Made by a program: the position numbers and the translations under genes. A stretch of DNA of 55,234 nt from positions 1 to 55,234 of the IMG/VR virus record IMGVR_UViG_3300027895_000007, one strand, 5' to 3'. Positions within the stretch are counted from its first letter, which is position 1; each line of letters starts with the position of its first letter. Source of the stretch: a virus. Shown here one piece after another: positions 23,791-33,050 of this stretch. The notes under the pieces are model-generated. The model saw only the letters and a program-made list of their open reading frames with translations. It did no database searches and was not told the DNA's origin.

Positions 23791-25392
23791 GTGCCGGTTG
23801 CTTCCGACAAGAATCCTGACGCCAAACCAGCCGGCAAGCGCATGCGGGGTGTGGAAGCCTTCAGCATCGGAGAGAAGCGCGGCAAGAAATACACGCCGCA
23901 AGACCTCGAAGACATCGTTCGCAACTTCCGCGAGTTCGGCAAAGGTCAGCGACCCGGCTTTGATGTTCCGGTAGTTCGTGGCCACGAAGAAACGCCGGAA
24001 GCGCAAGAGAAGTTCCTGAGCGATACGAGTATTCCAGCCGGAGCGTGGGTCGAGGACGCGAAGACAGATGGACGCAAGCTCTACCTGGACCTGCGAAACG
24101 TCTCGCCGGAACTGGAAGACGACCTGCTCAAGGGGAAGTATGGGGCGGTCAGCGTCGAGTTATACGACCAGCCGCCGGAGGGGATCCCGGGTCGGGGTCG
24201 GATGTTGCGGCGGTTAGCCGTGCTGGGCGGCGAGATTCCCCAGGACAAGAACCTGAAGCCGCCGCCGATGCCGACAGCGCACAGCGAGCGGGGGCTGCGA
24301 GTCGTGGGGCTGCGGGACGTGTTGCCCGGCCAAGGATTTGTCACCTGCTTTTCAGAGGTAGCACCCATGCCGAAATTCTTGGAGAGCAACAACAACAAAA
24401 AAGGCCAGCTGAAAGCCATCTGGACCAAGAACACCAAGGAAGGTCTTGATCCGGATGATTTCGGCGAGGAAGACATGAAGAAATACATGGCCGACGACGG
24501 CACGACGCCGGACAAGGAAAAGATGATGCAGCGTCTGGCCGAAGCCGGGGCCGGGGAAGAGGACATGAAGTCGCCGGACGCGATGATGGCTGCCATGTGC
24601 CGCATGGCCGACATGCTGGACGGCCAGGAAGAGACGAACTACGACGAAGACCCAACCCCGCCGAAGGACGACGAAGAAAAGGCCGCCTATGCCGCTCGCG
24701 CGCAGAAGATGGCCGCCTATGCCGAAAAGCTGAAGAAGTTCGGCGAAGACAATCCAACCTCTAATAAGAACAAGCCGGCCGCCTCAGCGCCAGTCGTTAA
24801 TAACGGAAAGGTTCCGGAAATGGACAAGCTCAGCGAAACGGCGATGAATCGCTTGATCGACTTGGCCGCCTCCCGCATCGAAACTCGCTTGCTGGCCAAG
24901 GTCGACAGCGTGGTCAAGCGGGTCGACACCATCGACCAGAACACGGCAGCCGTGGACATTGACCGCTTCTGCGAGCACATGAGGATCGCTGGTAAGATCA
25001 CAGCGGCCGACCTCGATCCGAACAACCCCTTCAATTTGAAGCAAGAGCTTCTCGACTTGGCCGCGCTCGACGCGCAGGGCGGTCCGAAGGTGCATCGGTT
25101 CTCCGAGAAGGGCAAGACGACGATGCTCGGACACCTGGAATGGAAGAAGAAGCAGATCGAGGCGGGCCGGCCTGTCGTGCGCCGCGGAGAGCTTTCCGCC
25201 GTCGGCAAGTTCTCCGAGGAACTGGACGCTGGCAAGGCCAAGGTGGGCAGCACCTACGACATGTACTCCGAGCAGCTGCGGAAGTCGGGCGTAACCCGCG
25301 AAGCGTTCCTCAAGGGCTACGAAGACGGCTTGAAGACGGGCAACATCAAGAGCGCTGACGAGTACTTGGAAGGCGCGAAGAACGTGGCGTGA
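23791..25392 (+). CDS. Mu-like head protease/scaffold protein
   Basis: 533 residues from GTG 23791. The N-terminal part (about 1-190: GVEAFSIGEKRGKKYTPQDL, PVVRGHEETPEAQE, YGAVSVELYD, LAVLGGE) matches prohead proteases of the Mu gpI kind. The C-terminal part is long, helical and Lys/Glu/Ala-rich, as in scaffolds made in the same frame. The protease matures the capsid and the scaffold directs its assembly. It begins after the terminator, so a read-through or internal promoter must supply it. Confidence 0.75.
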   Translation: MPVASDKNPDAKPAGKRMRGVEAFSIGEKRGKKYTPQDLEDIVRNFREFGKGQRPGFDVPVVRGHEETPEAQEKFLSDTSIPAGAWVEDAKTDGRKLYLDLRNVSPELEDDLLKGKYGAVSVELYDQPPEGIPGRGRMLRRLAVLGGEIPQDKNLKPPPMPTAHSERGLRVVGLRDVLPGQGFVTCFSEVAPMPKFLESNNNKKGQLKAIWTKNTKEGLDPDDFGEEDMKKYMADDGTTPDKEKMMQRLAEAGAGEEDMKSPDAMMAAMCRMADMLDGQEETNYDEDPTPPKDDEEKAAYAARAQKMAAYAEKLKKFGEDNPTSNKNKPAASAPVVNNGKVPEMDKLSETAMNRLIDLAASRIETRLLAKVDSVVKRVDTIDQNTAAVDIDRFCEHMRIAGKITAADLDPNNPFNLKQELLDLAALDAQGGPKVHRFSEKGKTTMLGHLEWKKKQIEAGRPVVRRGELSAVGKFSEELDAGKAKVGSTYDMYSEQLRKSGVTREAFLKGYEDGLKTGNIKSADEYLEGAKNVA

Positions 25393-25433
25393 GCGGTTGG
25401 TCGAAAGATTGTCTCCAAACAGGAAATCGAATC

Positions 25434-26156
25434 ATGGCGAACGCAACCGCAACGGTGCCTGACTTCACAGTCGCATGGGGCGACGACAAAATCACCCGCG
25501 GCAATGACACGGTAGCAACCGCCATCACGTTCTATCCTGGCGTGATGACAGCCCTCACTGTCAACGGCTTAGTGGTGATCGCGCAGGATTCGCCGGGGCT
25601 GAAGTTCGACGGCATCTATCCGGGCGGTCAGCCGGTCACTGTCAGCCCCGGCGATGCATCAGCCTCCCTGAATCCGCCGCTGCAATCCGAGCGACCCTTC
25701 CGCTTCGGTATGGCGATCGCGTCGGCCGTCCAGGGGGACGAAGGCAAGGCGGTCTACGTGGTCGACGACGCACACGTCGGCTACACGTCGACGAACCTTA
25801 TCCGCGTCGGCTACGTCGACAAGGTCTTGACCTCAACGCTCGTGCTAATTCGGCCCGATTACGGCGGGCAGGTGAGCATCACCACAGCGACGACGCTTAC
25901 TGTCTCCGGCGCGGCCACAATCGGCCAAGGTCTCAACGTCGGCGGCAATTCATCTATCGGTGCCGGCGGTGCCGGCGGCTATGGCCTGACGATCTCGAAT
26001 TCTTCGGTTGCTCCCGGTATCTATGTCGGTTCCGGTGCTCCGACAATCTCTGTCGGTATCAGTTCCCTCTACATACGCACGGACGGCAGTGCCTCGACGC
26101 GACTCTATTCGGCCACGTCTGGGACAGGTGGCTGGACTGGCTTTGCGAGCCTGTAA
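25434..26156 (+). CDS. Head decoration protein
   Basis: 240 residues from ATG 25434 (AGGA 10 bases ahead). GTG 25389, overlapping the previous stop, is an alternative. Beta-rich with repeated Gly/Ala/Thr motifs (GGQPVTVSPGDASASLNPPL, SGAATIGQGLNVGGNSS). The position between protease and capsid is that of decoration proteins. TAATG overlap with the next gene. Confidence 0.6.
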   Translation: MANATATVPDFTVAWGDDKITRGNDTVATAITFYPGVMTALTVNGLVVIAQDSPGLKFDGIYPGGQPVTVSPGDASASLNPPLQSERPFRFGMAIASAVQGDEGKAVYVVDDAHVGYTSTNLIRVGYVDKVLTSTLVLIRPDYGGQVSITTATTLTVSGAATIGQGLNVGGNSSIGAGGAGGYGLTISNSSVAPGIYVGSGAPTISVGISSLYIRTDGSASTRLYSATSGTGGWTGFASL

Positions 26157-26437
26157 TGATTACGCCGGAATTCATCAACGAGCAGTGTGCCGCCCTGGAC
26201 GCCAGGATTGAGGCCGCGAAGCAAGAACTTCTGCGGTTTGAAGGCGAGCGGCGGCAGCTGCAATCTATGGTTGCCGAGATCATGCGGCAGGAGCAAGAAG
26301 CCAAGGACCGCATCCGGATGGGTGTTGACGGCGGACCGCTGCAACACAATCGGTTGCCGGTAAACGAGTCGGTTATGAGCGGTCTAAACGGCGAGGCGAT
26401 GAACGAGCAGACCTCGGATTTGTTCGACAAGGGCTGA
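26156..26437 (+). CDS. Hypothetical coiled-coil protein
   Basis: 93 residues with a long charged coiled coil (ALDARIEAAKQELLRFEGER) and an acidic tail. Coupled to the decoration gene. Possibly a structural helper. Confidence 0.6.
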   Translation: MITPEFINEQCAALDARIEAAKQELLRFEGERRQLQSMVAEIMRQEQEAKDRIRMGVDGGPLQHNRLPVNESVMSGLNGEAMNEQTSDLFDKG

Positions 26438-26463
26438 GTGAAAATCAACGGGGACAGGCAGGC

Positions 26464-26541
26464 ATGCCGAAGAATCCAACCCGGTTCTTCAGTCCCCTTG
26501 ACCTTGCGGGTTGGCGCTTGGGTGGCGCTGGACGGGCCTGA
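26464..26541 (+). CDS. Possible 25-residue peptide
   Basis: MPKNPTRFFSPLDLAGWRLG and a short tail. Its stop lies two bases before the preferred capsid start. Ribosome site GGGACAGGCAGG is weak. May simply be leader sequence. Confidence 0.3.
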   Translation: MPKNPTRFFSPLDLAGWRLGGAGRA

Positions 26542-26543
26542 CA

Positions 26544-27500
26544 GTGGCTTACAACAAAGTCGATATTTTCACGCTGGCAGCCCGAAACGAATTCATTTCG
26601 GGGTACAACGCCACGCCGGAACCGCCGCCGATCGACAAGGCTATCAATCAGTTCCCCTCGACAGGCCGCATCGAAACGTACGCCTGGATGGATCCGGCTC
26701 CCGGTATCCAAGCATGGCAGGGATACCGGCGCTTCGGCAAGATCGGCCAGGTCAACTACCAGGTGCCGAATATCGTCTATGACGGTGCGTTCGAGATTCT
26801 CAACGACGACATCAAAGACGACCAGACCGGCGGTTACATGCTGAAGTCGAAGGAACTCGGCAAAAACGCCAAAAACTGGTACACGATTGCTGTGCAAGAG
26901 AACCTCGCGCTTGGCCAGACGACACCGTGCTTTGATGGGTCCAATTTCTTCAGCGCGACGCACGTTATCGGCAGTTATCCGGCTGGCGGCAACGTCTTCA
27001 CAGCGACAACTGCCGGTAACGACGGGATCACGCATTGTATGGTTGGTCTCGTGACTGCCGGCATGCTCAAGCCACTGCTCTGGCAGAATCGGGAAGCTGC
27101 TCAGTTCCGCACCGACGCCGGGGATAACGCATCGTCCTTGAATCGCGTAACGCGCGCATGGGCCGAGCTTCGCGGCGCGCCGGCCTTCGGTTATTGGTGG
27201 ACGGCCGTGCTCTGCAAATATGCCAACACACCAACGATCGCCGAGGTGCTGACGGCCTTGCAGACGATGAACACACGCCTGCGGCAGTTCATCCTGCCGA
27301 AGAATCAGACAGGCGACCCGAACCAGTACGCCAATGGGCAAATCCAGTTCAACAAGAACACGCTGATGATCGTGAACAGTTCCGGCATCGAAATCCTGTT
27401 GAAGCAGGCGCTGGAACTGAGCCTCATCAGCCAGACGGAAAACATCTTCAAGGGCTATGCCGATCAGGTGACCTCGCAATATCTCGACAACGTTACATAG
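26544..27500 (+). CDS. Major capsid protein (Mu gpT-like)
   Basis: 318 residues from GTG 26544; TTG 26511 is an alternative. The pattern MAYNKVDIFTLAARNEFISGY, GYRRFGKIGQVNYQVPNIVY, LNDDIKDDQTGGY and SKELGKNAKNWYTIAVQENL matches Mu-type major head subunits (HK97 fold). The length agrees with the family. Forms the icosahedral shell with the decoration and portal proteins. Confidence 0.85.
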   Translation: MAYNKVDIFTLAARNEFISGYNATPEPPPIDKAINQFPSTGRIETYAWMDPAPGIQAWQGYRRFGKIGQVNYQVPNIVYDGAFEILNDDIKDDQTGGYMLKSKELGKNAKNWYTIAVQENLALGQTTPCFDGSNFFSATHVIGSYPAGGNVFTATTAGNDGITHCMVGLVTAGMLKPLLWQNREAAQFRTDAGDNASSLNRVTRAWAELRGAPAFGYWWTAVLCKYANTPTIAEVLTALQTMNTRLRQFILPKNQTGDPNQYANGQIQFNKNTLMIVNSSGIEILLKQALELSLISQTENIFKGYADQVTSQYLDNVT

Positions 27501-27574
27501 CGACCGCGGACGGCGGGATGTGTCGCAAGCCGGACTACCCCGCCTGTTCTTTCCGAAGTGATTGATGGAGTCGT

Positions 27575-27964
27575 GTGATAAACATGGTCTATGATTTCAC
27601 AAAAAGCGATTGTCGCAGCGCATTAGAAGAGCGTCTTCGTATCACGTTCGATGCGCATTTTAATAGACGCCATGCTGCGTTGCCTTGTGTCGATGAACCG
27701 AATGATTACGAAGCGGAAGGGGATTTTTCAATACCCTACCTTCCGGCATTTGACGACTTGACAGGCATCTATTACAAGCTGCAACATCTTGCCGAAAACG
27801 CTGCCAATAGCTTCCCAACCAGCAAGCCGAGGTTGTCGATTCAGTGGGAAAAAGACTCTTTCACAATCAGAGTCGAATTCAAAGCTGATCGGCAAAAGAC
27901 TGTTGCAAAACAAAAGATGCTGGAAGAACGATACGCAACCGCCGCTGGCTTTGAGGGTATCTGA
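27575..27964 (+). CDS. Hypothetical head/tail junction protein
   Basis: 129 residues from GTG 27575; ATG 27584 is an alternative. Mixed alpha/beta with a final helical, Lys-rich segment. No domain recognised. It overlaps the next gene as TGATG. Confidence 0.6.
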   Translation: MINMVYDFTKSDCRSALEERLRITFDAHFNRRHAALPCVDEPNDYEAEGDFSIPYLPAFDDLTGIYYKLQHLAENAANSFPTSKPRLSIQWEKDSFTIRVEFKADRQKTVAKQKMLEERYATAAGFEGI

Positions 27965-28392
27965 TGCTGAATCTAAAGAGTCCGCAGCGTCTGGGACACT
28001 GTGCCAAATGCCAAGGCTCTCTGTGCATGAGCGGCCCGGACGTTATCTGCTCTGTCTGCAGCCTTCCGGCTCCGGCGCATGTATTCGTGGAATGCACCGG
28101 ACCGCACACGGACAGCGGGCAGCCGGCAATAAGCCAGAAGCCTGCCGGCAGGCGCTGCAAGGCGTGCGACGTGTTGGAGCAGCACCACTTGCCTGCCGAA
28201 ATTGTCCAGCGGCCCAAAGACAAGGGCAACCCGCGTGGCGGCGAGGTGCCGGGATACAAGACAGTGCCGACCGAGCAGGCAGTCACTTGGATCGACCGCA
28301 TCAAGACGCTCGAGGGACGGCAAGCGGCGATGGCTCAGGACTTAGCCGCAATCCGCTCGCTTTTGGAAGAGCAGAACAAACGCCGCAAGTAA
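27964..28392 (+). CDS. Cys-rich hypothetical protein
   Basis: 142 residues. Three CxxC pairs near the N-terminus and middle (CAKC, CSVC, CKAC) suggest two zinc sites; the end is a charged coiled coil (MAQDLAAIRSLLEEQNKRRK). Function unknown. Confidence 0.6.
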   Translation: MLNLKSPQRLGHCAKCQGSLCMSGPDVICSVCSLPAPAHVFVECTGPHTDSGQPAISQKPAGRRCKACDVLEQHHLPAEIVQRPKDKGNPRGGEVPGYKTVPTEQAVTWIDRIKTLEGRQAAMAQDLAAIRSLLEEQNKRRK

Positions 28393-28405
28393 AGAGGGTT
28401 CCGCA

Positions 28406-28681
28406 ATGACGTGGCCGTGGCAGGGACTACATCAGGGGGCCAACGCGGTTATCCCGGTCGATTCGTTCCAGAATGCGGCGCAGATTACCGGCAACGACAC
28501 GATGGACCTGGCCACTATTCCGCAGCAGCTTTACATAGGCGGGGCCGGCTCTGTGTCGGTTAATTTGGCCGGGAGCGGCTCTTGCTCATTCGCAGGTGTT
28601 GCAGGCGGGTATCTCAAGATCAATCCGAGCCGAGTTTTCGCAACGGGCACGAGCGCAACAGGCATCGTGGGGCTGTGGTAA
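28406..28681 (+). CDS. Spike-base-like small structural protein
   Basis: 91 residues. The ending GGYLKINPSRVFATGTSAT followed by IVGLW fits a small structural protein family in which RVFATGTTAT motifs are common. The start follows AGAGGG. Likely part of the virion. Confidence 0.55.
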   Translation: MTWPWQGLHQGANAVIPVDSFQNAAQITGNDTMDLATIPQQLYIGGAGSVSVNLAGSGSCSFAGVAGGYLKINPSRVFATGTSATGIVGLW

Positions 28682-29203
28682 ATGTTCATCCAGGACGCCG
28701 ACATTCTGACAGCGGTGGCCAACATGCTCAGGCAGCGGGGCGGCTCCGCTGCCCTTGCACCGTTCTGGAGCCAGATTGTGATTGGCGTCGGCTCCTTCGC
28801 AGGCAAGGGATCGCACAACAGCGCTTACCAGGACATCGTTGACGCGCTCACGCAGCGTGGCTTCTCGATTGCCCAGATCAACCAGTGGGACCGCGGGGCG
28901 GAATTCGAGCTTCAGCAGTCACTCTTCTGGACCTACACTCTGGCCGGCGACTCGGCGCAGATGGATGCGTTACAGATTCGGAGTTTGGACAAGCGGGCCG
29001 AACTGAAGAGCATGACGCAGTTGAGCATCGCCGGGGTGTGGCAGCAGCCGAACGCGGCGCCGAACCAACTGCCGGGCGGTTGCATGACCGGACCGAGCCA
29101 GACGGCTATCAATCTGTCCTGGCAAAACGGTCCGGGAGGCGGTCCTTACGGTGGTTGTTGCGGCCCTGACTACGGGGGCGGCCCCTACGGCATAGGTTGG
29201 TGA
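28682..29203 (+). CDS. Hypothetical head-tail connector region protein
   Basis: 173 residues. The first 100 residues are helical and look like a connector; the end is Gly/Pro/Tyr/Cys-rich (GGGPYGGCCGPDYGGGPYG), an odd low-complexity tail. TGATG overlap with the next gene. Role from position only. Confidence 0.55.
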   Translation: MFIQDADILTAVANMLRQRGGSAALAPFWSQIVIGVGSFAGKGSHNSAYQDIVDALTQRGFSIAQINQWDRGAEFELQQSLFWTYTLAGDSAQMDALQIRSLDKRAELKSMTQLSIAGVWQQPNAAPNQLPGGCMTGPSQTAINLSWQNGPGGGPYGGCCGPDYGGGPYGIGW

Positions 29204-29673
29204 TGAACGATTACACGCGAGCCTTCAAAATCATCAAGCAGCTGCTCGGTGCGGCGACTAAGGAGAATTTCCAGGGCTCGCATGATCCGGAAGGAAACGC
29301 TTGGCTGCCGCTGAAACGGCCTCGAGCGCGAGGACAGAAAGCCAGAGCGAAGATTCAAAAGAAGATTCGCGGCAAGGGAGTGTATGCGGACGAAGCCGAC
29401 AAGCCCCTGCTCGATACCGGCATCCTGCGGAACACGACAGCGGGGGCCGGTAATCAGGGTGATGGAGCAGAAGGCGGACACATAGAGCAGATAACGCCGA
29501 CTTCGCTCACCTATGGGACGAATCTCTACTATGCCCACTTCCACCAGTATGGCGCACCAAAGGCGAACATTCCGCCGCGTGTATTTCTTGGCTGGAATCG
29601 GCATTTGCTCGACGAAGCAAAACGCATCCTCAAGGAAGAGGCTGTCAGGCAACTGAGAGCGAGGCGGCGATGA
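29203..29673 (+). CDS. Virion morphogenesis protein (Mu gpG-like)
   Basis: 156 residues. The segment LLDTGILRNTT and the YYAHFHQYG...IPPRVFLG pattern are the marks of the phage virion morphogenesis family (PF05069). Acts in head completion or tail joining. The coupled ATG 29203 is preferred over upstream TTG and GTG codons. Confidence 0.75.
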   Translation: MNDYTRAFKIIKQLLGAATKENFQGSHDPEGNAWLPLKRPRARGQKARAKIQKKIRGKGVYADEADKPLLDTGILRNTTAGAGNQGDGAEGGHIEQITPTSLTYGTNLYYAHFHQYGAPKANIPPRVFLGWNRHLLDEAKRILKEEAVRQLRARRR

Positions 29674-30176
29674 GTCCAAGGCCATACGTCGCTGTCAGCG
29701 AAAAACTCATCCTGGCTTCCCAGGCTCTGACAATCGCTTCGGTTCAGCAGAACCCGACCTTGTTCCCGTACCTGTCAGCTGCGCAGGTGTGGGATCAGAT
29801 TAAGGAAAACCCGGAGCCGGTCGACTTCCCGGCCGTGCTCTTTTCCACCGAGGGTGTGAGCGAGACTTATGAAGCGATCGACGAATACAACGACGCGGTT
29901 ACGCGGCCACTGGTGTGTGCGATCCTGGACCGCGACGATTTGCGCGATCCGAGCAGGCGGCCGGTGTACAGCGGCTGGCGGGAATCTCTAATCCGCGTGT
30001 TCCGCTGGCCGCCGAACACGAATATGATCCTGGCCCAGTGCCCGACAGTGACCGCTTGCAAGGTGCGACCTGGCGTGATTGTGGATCGGTCAGCAAGTTT
30101 TCTCCAGCTCATGCGGACTGGATTCACGCTGGAGTTTCGGAGCATCGAACCTCGGGGCGTGTTGGCTCAATCGTAG
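29670..30176 (+). CDS. Tail terminator/completion-like protein
   Basis: 168 residues, ATGA overlap. Alpha/beta with a helical start. The order after gpG matches the position of tail terminator proteins. No diagnostic motif. Confidence 0.5.
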   Translation: MSPRPYVAVSEKLILASQALTIASVQQNPTLFPYLSAAQVWDQIKENPEPVDFPAVLFSTEGVSETYEAIDEYNDAVTRPLVCAILDRDDLRDPSRRPVYSGWRESLIRVFRWPPNTNMILAQCPTVTACKVRPGVIVDRSASFLQLMRTGFTLEFRSIEPRGVLAQS

Positions 30177-30189
30177 GGGGTGTGTAAGA

Positions 30190-30765
30190 ATGTCCAATTC
30201 AAGCGACAGTATTTACATTAGCAACATCCCGATTGGCTATACCGGGCAGGACAACACTGTCAATGGGTCACTGTCCGGTTCCTATCCGCTCTGCAAGCCG
30301 TCTTTAGGTGGACTGACCTTTAATCCTGGCACAGGCGCAGGACTTGTCACGCAAGAGACGGAAAACCTGTTCCTGATTCCGCCTTCCGGTGTCTGTTCGA
30401 TAAACTTGCACACCGGGGTTGCTCAGATCGCTGGCGTCTCCACGATCACGATGACAAACGGTTCCGGGCTAAACTTTGCCCTGGTCACTGGTCTGAAACT
30501 CATCGAAGCGTATTTGAACGGCGGCGCTGGCTCAGCATCCAGTATCACGCTGTCGGGTGGATCCACTAGCCCGTTCGCCGGCTGGTTCGGTGGTGGCACA
30601 GGTGAGCCAGTTCGCAACGGCGCGGGCGGTCCAGGTGCGGACACGCGGCATATTTGCGGCGACAGTATCGGCTTTGCTGTTTCGGCAACAGTGGCAAATT
30701 TGCTCATCACCAACAACGACGGGGCGAACACGGCGACGGTGAACGTGTTGCTGGCCGGCTGCTAA
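30190..30765 (+). CDS. Probable tail or virion protein
   Basis: 191 residues from ATG 30190, after a TAAGA spacer. Beta-rich with TxxNxG repeats and ending in VNVLLAGC. Could be a tail tube or a decoration subunit. Confidence 0.5.
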   Translation: MSNSSDSIYISNIPIGYTGQDNTVNGSLSGSYPLCKPSLGGLTFNPGTGAGLVTQETENLFLIPPSGVCSINLHTGVAQIAGVSTITMTNGSGLNFALVTGLKLIEAYLNGGAGSASSITLSGGSTSPFAGWFGGGTGEPVRNGAGGPGADTRHICGDSIGFAVSATVANLLITNNDGANTATVNVLLAGC

Positions 30766-30777
30766 GGGAGGTGGATC

Positions 30778-31227
30778 GTGGCTTCCTGGGCCGGCATCCC
30801 GACCGAATACGTCGGCTTGAACGTCGCTTGCGACATCCGACTGTCACTCATTGGCACTTACGTTGCCTACAAAGCCGCGCAAATCCGCATCACTCTTGAT
30901 GGCAGCACCGGCAATGTCACCAGCGGAGAAGACTTGAGCGAGCGGCAGGTGCCGCAGGTTCCCAAGTACGAAATCGAGATCACAAAGGCCAGCTATGATC
31001 CCGAAAACGATCCTTTCGGGGCCGCTTTCGATTTTCTTGAATGGGGTGCATTCATCGACATTCGCGTCTACCCAGGGGGGAGAACGGGAACTGTCACTCC
31101 TTGGCTATTTGCCGTGTCTCTTATCAACCGATTCGGCGTGGACTCCGACGCCAACGGCCTGCAGCCTGTCTCGCTGAGCGCTATCTGTGCCGCCGGCAAT
31201 GATCCCGACGAGTGGTACAACACATGA
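30778..31227 (+). CDS. Probable tail protein
   Basis: 149 residues from GTG 30778 (GGGAGGTGG ahead). Beta-rich with ASYDPENDPFG and WLFAVSLINRF segments. Immediately before the tail chaperone pair, where tail tube proteins usually lie. ATGA overlap with the next gene. Confidence 0.5.
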   Translation: MASWAGIPTEYVGLNVACDIRLSLIGTYVAYKAAQIRITLDGSTGNVTSGEDLSERQVPQVPKYEIEITKASYDPENDPFGAAFDFLEWGAFIDIRVYPGGRTGTVTPWLFAVSLINRFGVDSDANGLQPVSLSAICAAGNDPDEWYNT

Positions 31228-31769
31228 GCGACGTTCTCAAGGCCAAATTCGATTTCCTCTTCGACGGCAAGATGTTGTCGTTCGCCGTGCCGACCTACGA
31301 AATCGAGCAGGCGTTCACGAACTGGCTCGAAATGCGGGCACACTCCAAGATCGCGCGCAGGCAAAAAGAACTGGTCGAGGCCGGGACGTATCTCACAAAC
31401 ATGACCATCTGGCAGAACAACGTCGATACGGACGCCTACGACTGGGCCGGGTTCATCGCGGACCGCAGTCGGCAGAGCGAACCGGGTCAGAAGCATCTGC
31501 TGTGGCTCATGCTAGAGAAGTGCTCGCAGGGGACGCCGGTGCGTCTTGTGGATCACATCTTCGCCGATCCTGTCACGCGGGAGCTGCTCTTTTGCACGGA
31601 GGACGGTAAGCCGCTCGGTCTCTACTGGCGAGCGGTCGCACTTGGCCGCCCTACGTCGCGGGAGACGCCGACAGTGACGACTCCCGAACAGGATGGGAAT
31701 GGGTCTTCAAACGGCTCTGCGATTACGGAGCCGAGGGCCGATACGATCCCGAAATCGTCCGCGGCATGA
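31224..31769 (+). CDS. Tail assembly chaperone, first protein
   Basis: 181 residues, ATGA overlap. Starts MSDVLKAKFDFLFDGKMLSF and contains a helical core. The last ~45 residues are Thr/Ser/Pro-rich and do not look like folded protein. Translating the -1 frame over the same stretch instead gives a convincing sequence, so a -1 frameshift product probably exists as in lambda G-GT. The tape-measure-like protein follows. Confidence 0.65.
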   Translation: MSDVLKAKFDFLFDGKMLSFAVPTYEIEQAFTNWLEMRAHSKIARRQKELVEAGTYLTNMTIWQNNVDTDAYDWAGFIADRSRQSEPGQKHLLWLMLEKCSQGTPVRLVDHIFADPVTRELLFCTEDGKPLGLYWRAVALGRPTSRETPTVTTPEQDGNGSSNGSAITEPRADTIPKSSAA

Positions 31770-32002
31770 GCTGGGCTTTCGTCTGTCAAATCGTGTTCTG
31801 CCGACGAGACAGGGACCGGTTGCCGATTTTGCCGGAAAAGCAGAAGACCGAGAAGCCTCAGCGAGACATGATGCGTTACTACGACTGGCGGAGGGGCTAC
31901 CCGCCGCATCTTATCGAACAGCGGGCGCAGGAACGCGAGGCGAGTATGAAGGAGAGACGGGAGCAAAGTCATGGCGGGAGACACAACCAGCGATCGCGTT
32001 GA
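31610..32002 (+). CDS. Tail assembly chaperone, -1 frame extension
   Basis: Open from 31610, just after a TAA in that frame, to 32002. It reads TGWEWVFKRLCDYGAEGRYD then PEIVRGMSWAFVCQIVF. There is no ATG, GTG or TTG before ATG 31766, which overlaps the first gene's stop as ATGA. So either a -1 shift joins it to the first protein, or only the shorter 78-residue protein from 31766 is made. No canonical slippery heptamer was found. Confidence 0.55.
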   Translation, partial: AARSLLASGRTWPPYVAGDADSDDSRTGWEWVFKRLCDYGAEGRYDPEIVRGMSWAFVCQIVFCRRDRDRLPILPEKQKTEKPQRDMMRYYDWRRGYPPHLIEQRAQEREASMKERREQSHGGRHNQRSR

Positions 32003-33047
32003 AATCGAAATGGTTGTCAAGGATGACACTGACGCTGGCATGGATGCGGCTCTAAAAAAGAACAATGCCAAGGCCCAGCATAACCCGGTCAACATCCCCG
32101 TCACGACGAAAGGCCCATCGGCCATTACCAACATCGCAGTTCCTTCCGGTCCACGTCCGCTTAACTTTCCGGCAGGTCCGCCGAAGTCGCTGGCCGAAGT
32201 GCGGGCAGACCTGAAGAGACAGGCAGCGGAAACGGCAGCTTCGCAAGTGCCGGCAGCCAAGCCATTAAACATCCCGTCCGCGCCGCCGAAGTCGTTGGCC
32301 GAAGTGCGTGAGGAGATGAAACAAAGAACCGAACAGGCGCGTCAGGACACGGATTCTGCGAAGGCGCTTAAAGGACTCAAGGATCAGGCGAAGGGTGCCG
32401 AGTTCGGCCTGAAGACGTTCAAGCAAGCCGCTTCCGGTATTCCGGGCCTTGGATTTCTTGCTGCTGCGGGTCCCGCCGGCGCAATCATAGCCGGGGCCAG
32501 CGCAATTGCAGGTGCAGTATCGGCCGCAGGCACGTTCTTTCGCGAGAACGCCTTGTCTACTGCCGGGGTGGCAAATCCAAATCTAAAAGCAACTTTGGAG
32601 GAATCCAAAAAACGCCGGGAAATCCAAGTGGGGCTAGGCAATCAGGAATATACGCGAGAAGAATCGTACCGTCAGCAGTATAACGCTGATCTTGCCAAAC
32701 AACGTCGGGAAGGACGTCTTGGAATTCTTGGCTACGCGCGGGCGTACCGAGGGGAAGTTGGAGCAGACCTGCCACCTTGGCTTAGCGCGATCGGCGGTGC
32801 CACTACTGGTGCAGGGGACAGTAATTCCAGCTACAACCTGTACAAGAAAAAGAACCCCCTGTTGGAGAGTTTTGCCGGCATGCCCCAAACCAAATCGGCC
32901 GGCGCAGAGGAATTGCATGATCTCTACCGCATGCAGAGCGATCAGGGTCCGCTTGAGCAAGCAAACCTGCGCGACCAGCTTGAGGCAATGGCGAAACTCA
33001 CGCAGGCGCTTTACGACACGCGCTCCCAACAACCTCATAGCTGGTGA
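31971..33047 (+). CDS. Tape-measure-like protein
   Basis: 358 residues. Charged helical N-terminus with a repeated unit (about 77-90 and 114-126: PPKSLAEVR twice), a hydrophobic Ala/Gly segment (LGFLAAAGPAGAIIAGASA) in the middle, and a long helical end. Sits after the chaperones, as tape-measure proteins do, but is short, so a short tail is implied or the call is wrong. Confidence 0.55.
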   Translation: MAGDTTSDRVEIEMVVKDDTDAGMDAALKKNNAKAQHNPVNIPVTTKGPSAITNIAVPSGPRPLNFPAGPPKSLAEVRADLKRQAAETAASQVPAAKPLNIPSAPPKSLAEVREEMKQRTEQARQDTDSAKALKGLKDQAKGAEFGLKTFKQAASGIPGLGFLAAAGPAGAIIAGASAIAGAVSAAGTFFRENALSTAGVANPNLKATLEESKKRREIQVGLGNQEYTREESYRQQYNADLAKQRREGRLGILGYARAYRGEVGADLPPWLSAIGGATTGAGDSNSSYNLYKKKNPLLESFAGMPQTKSAGAEELHDLYRMQSDQGPLEQANLRDQLEAMAKLTQALYDTRSQQPHSW

Positions 33048-33050
33048 GCC

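Noticed and set aside
26445-27479. 344-residue minus-strand ORF opposite the capsid gene
   Set aside because: Antisense of the major capsid gene, kept open by codon bias.
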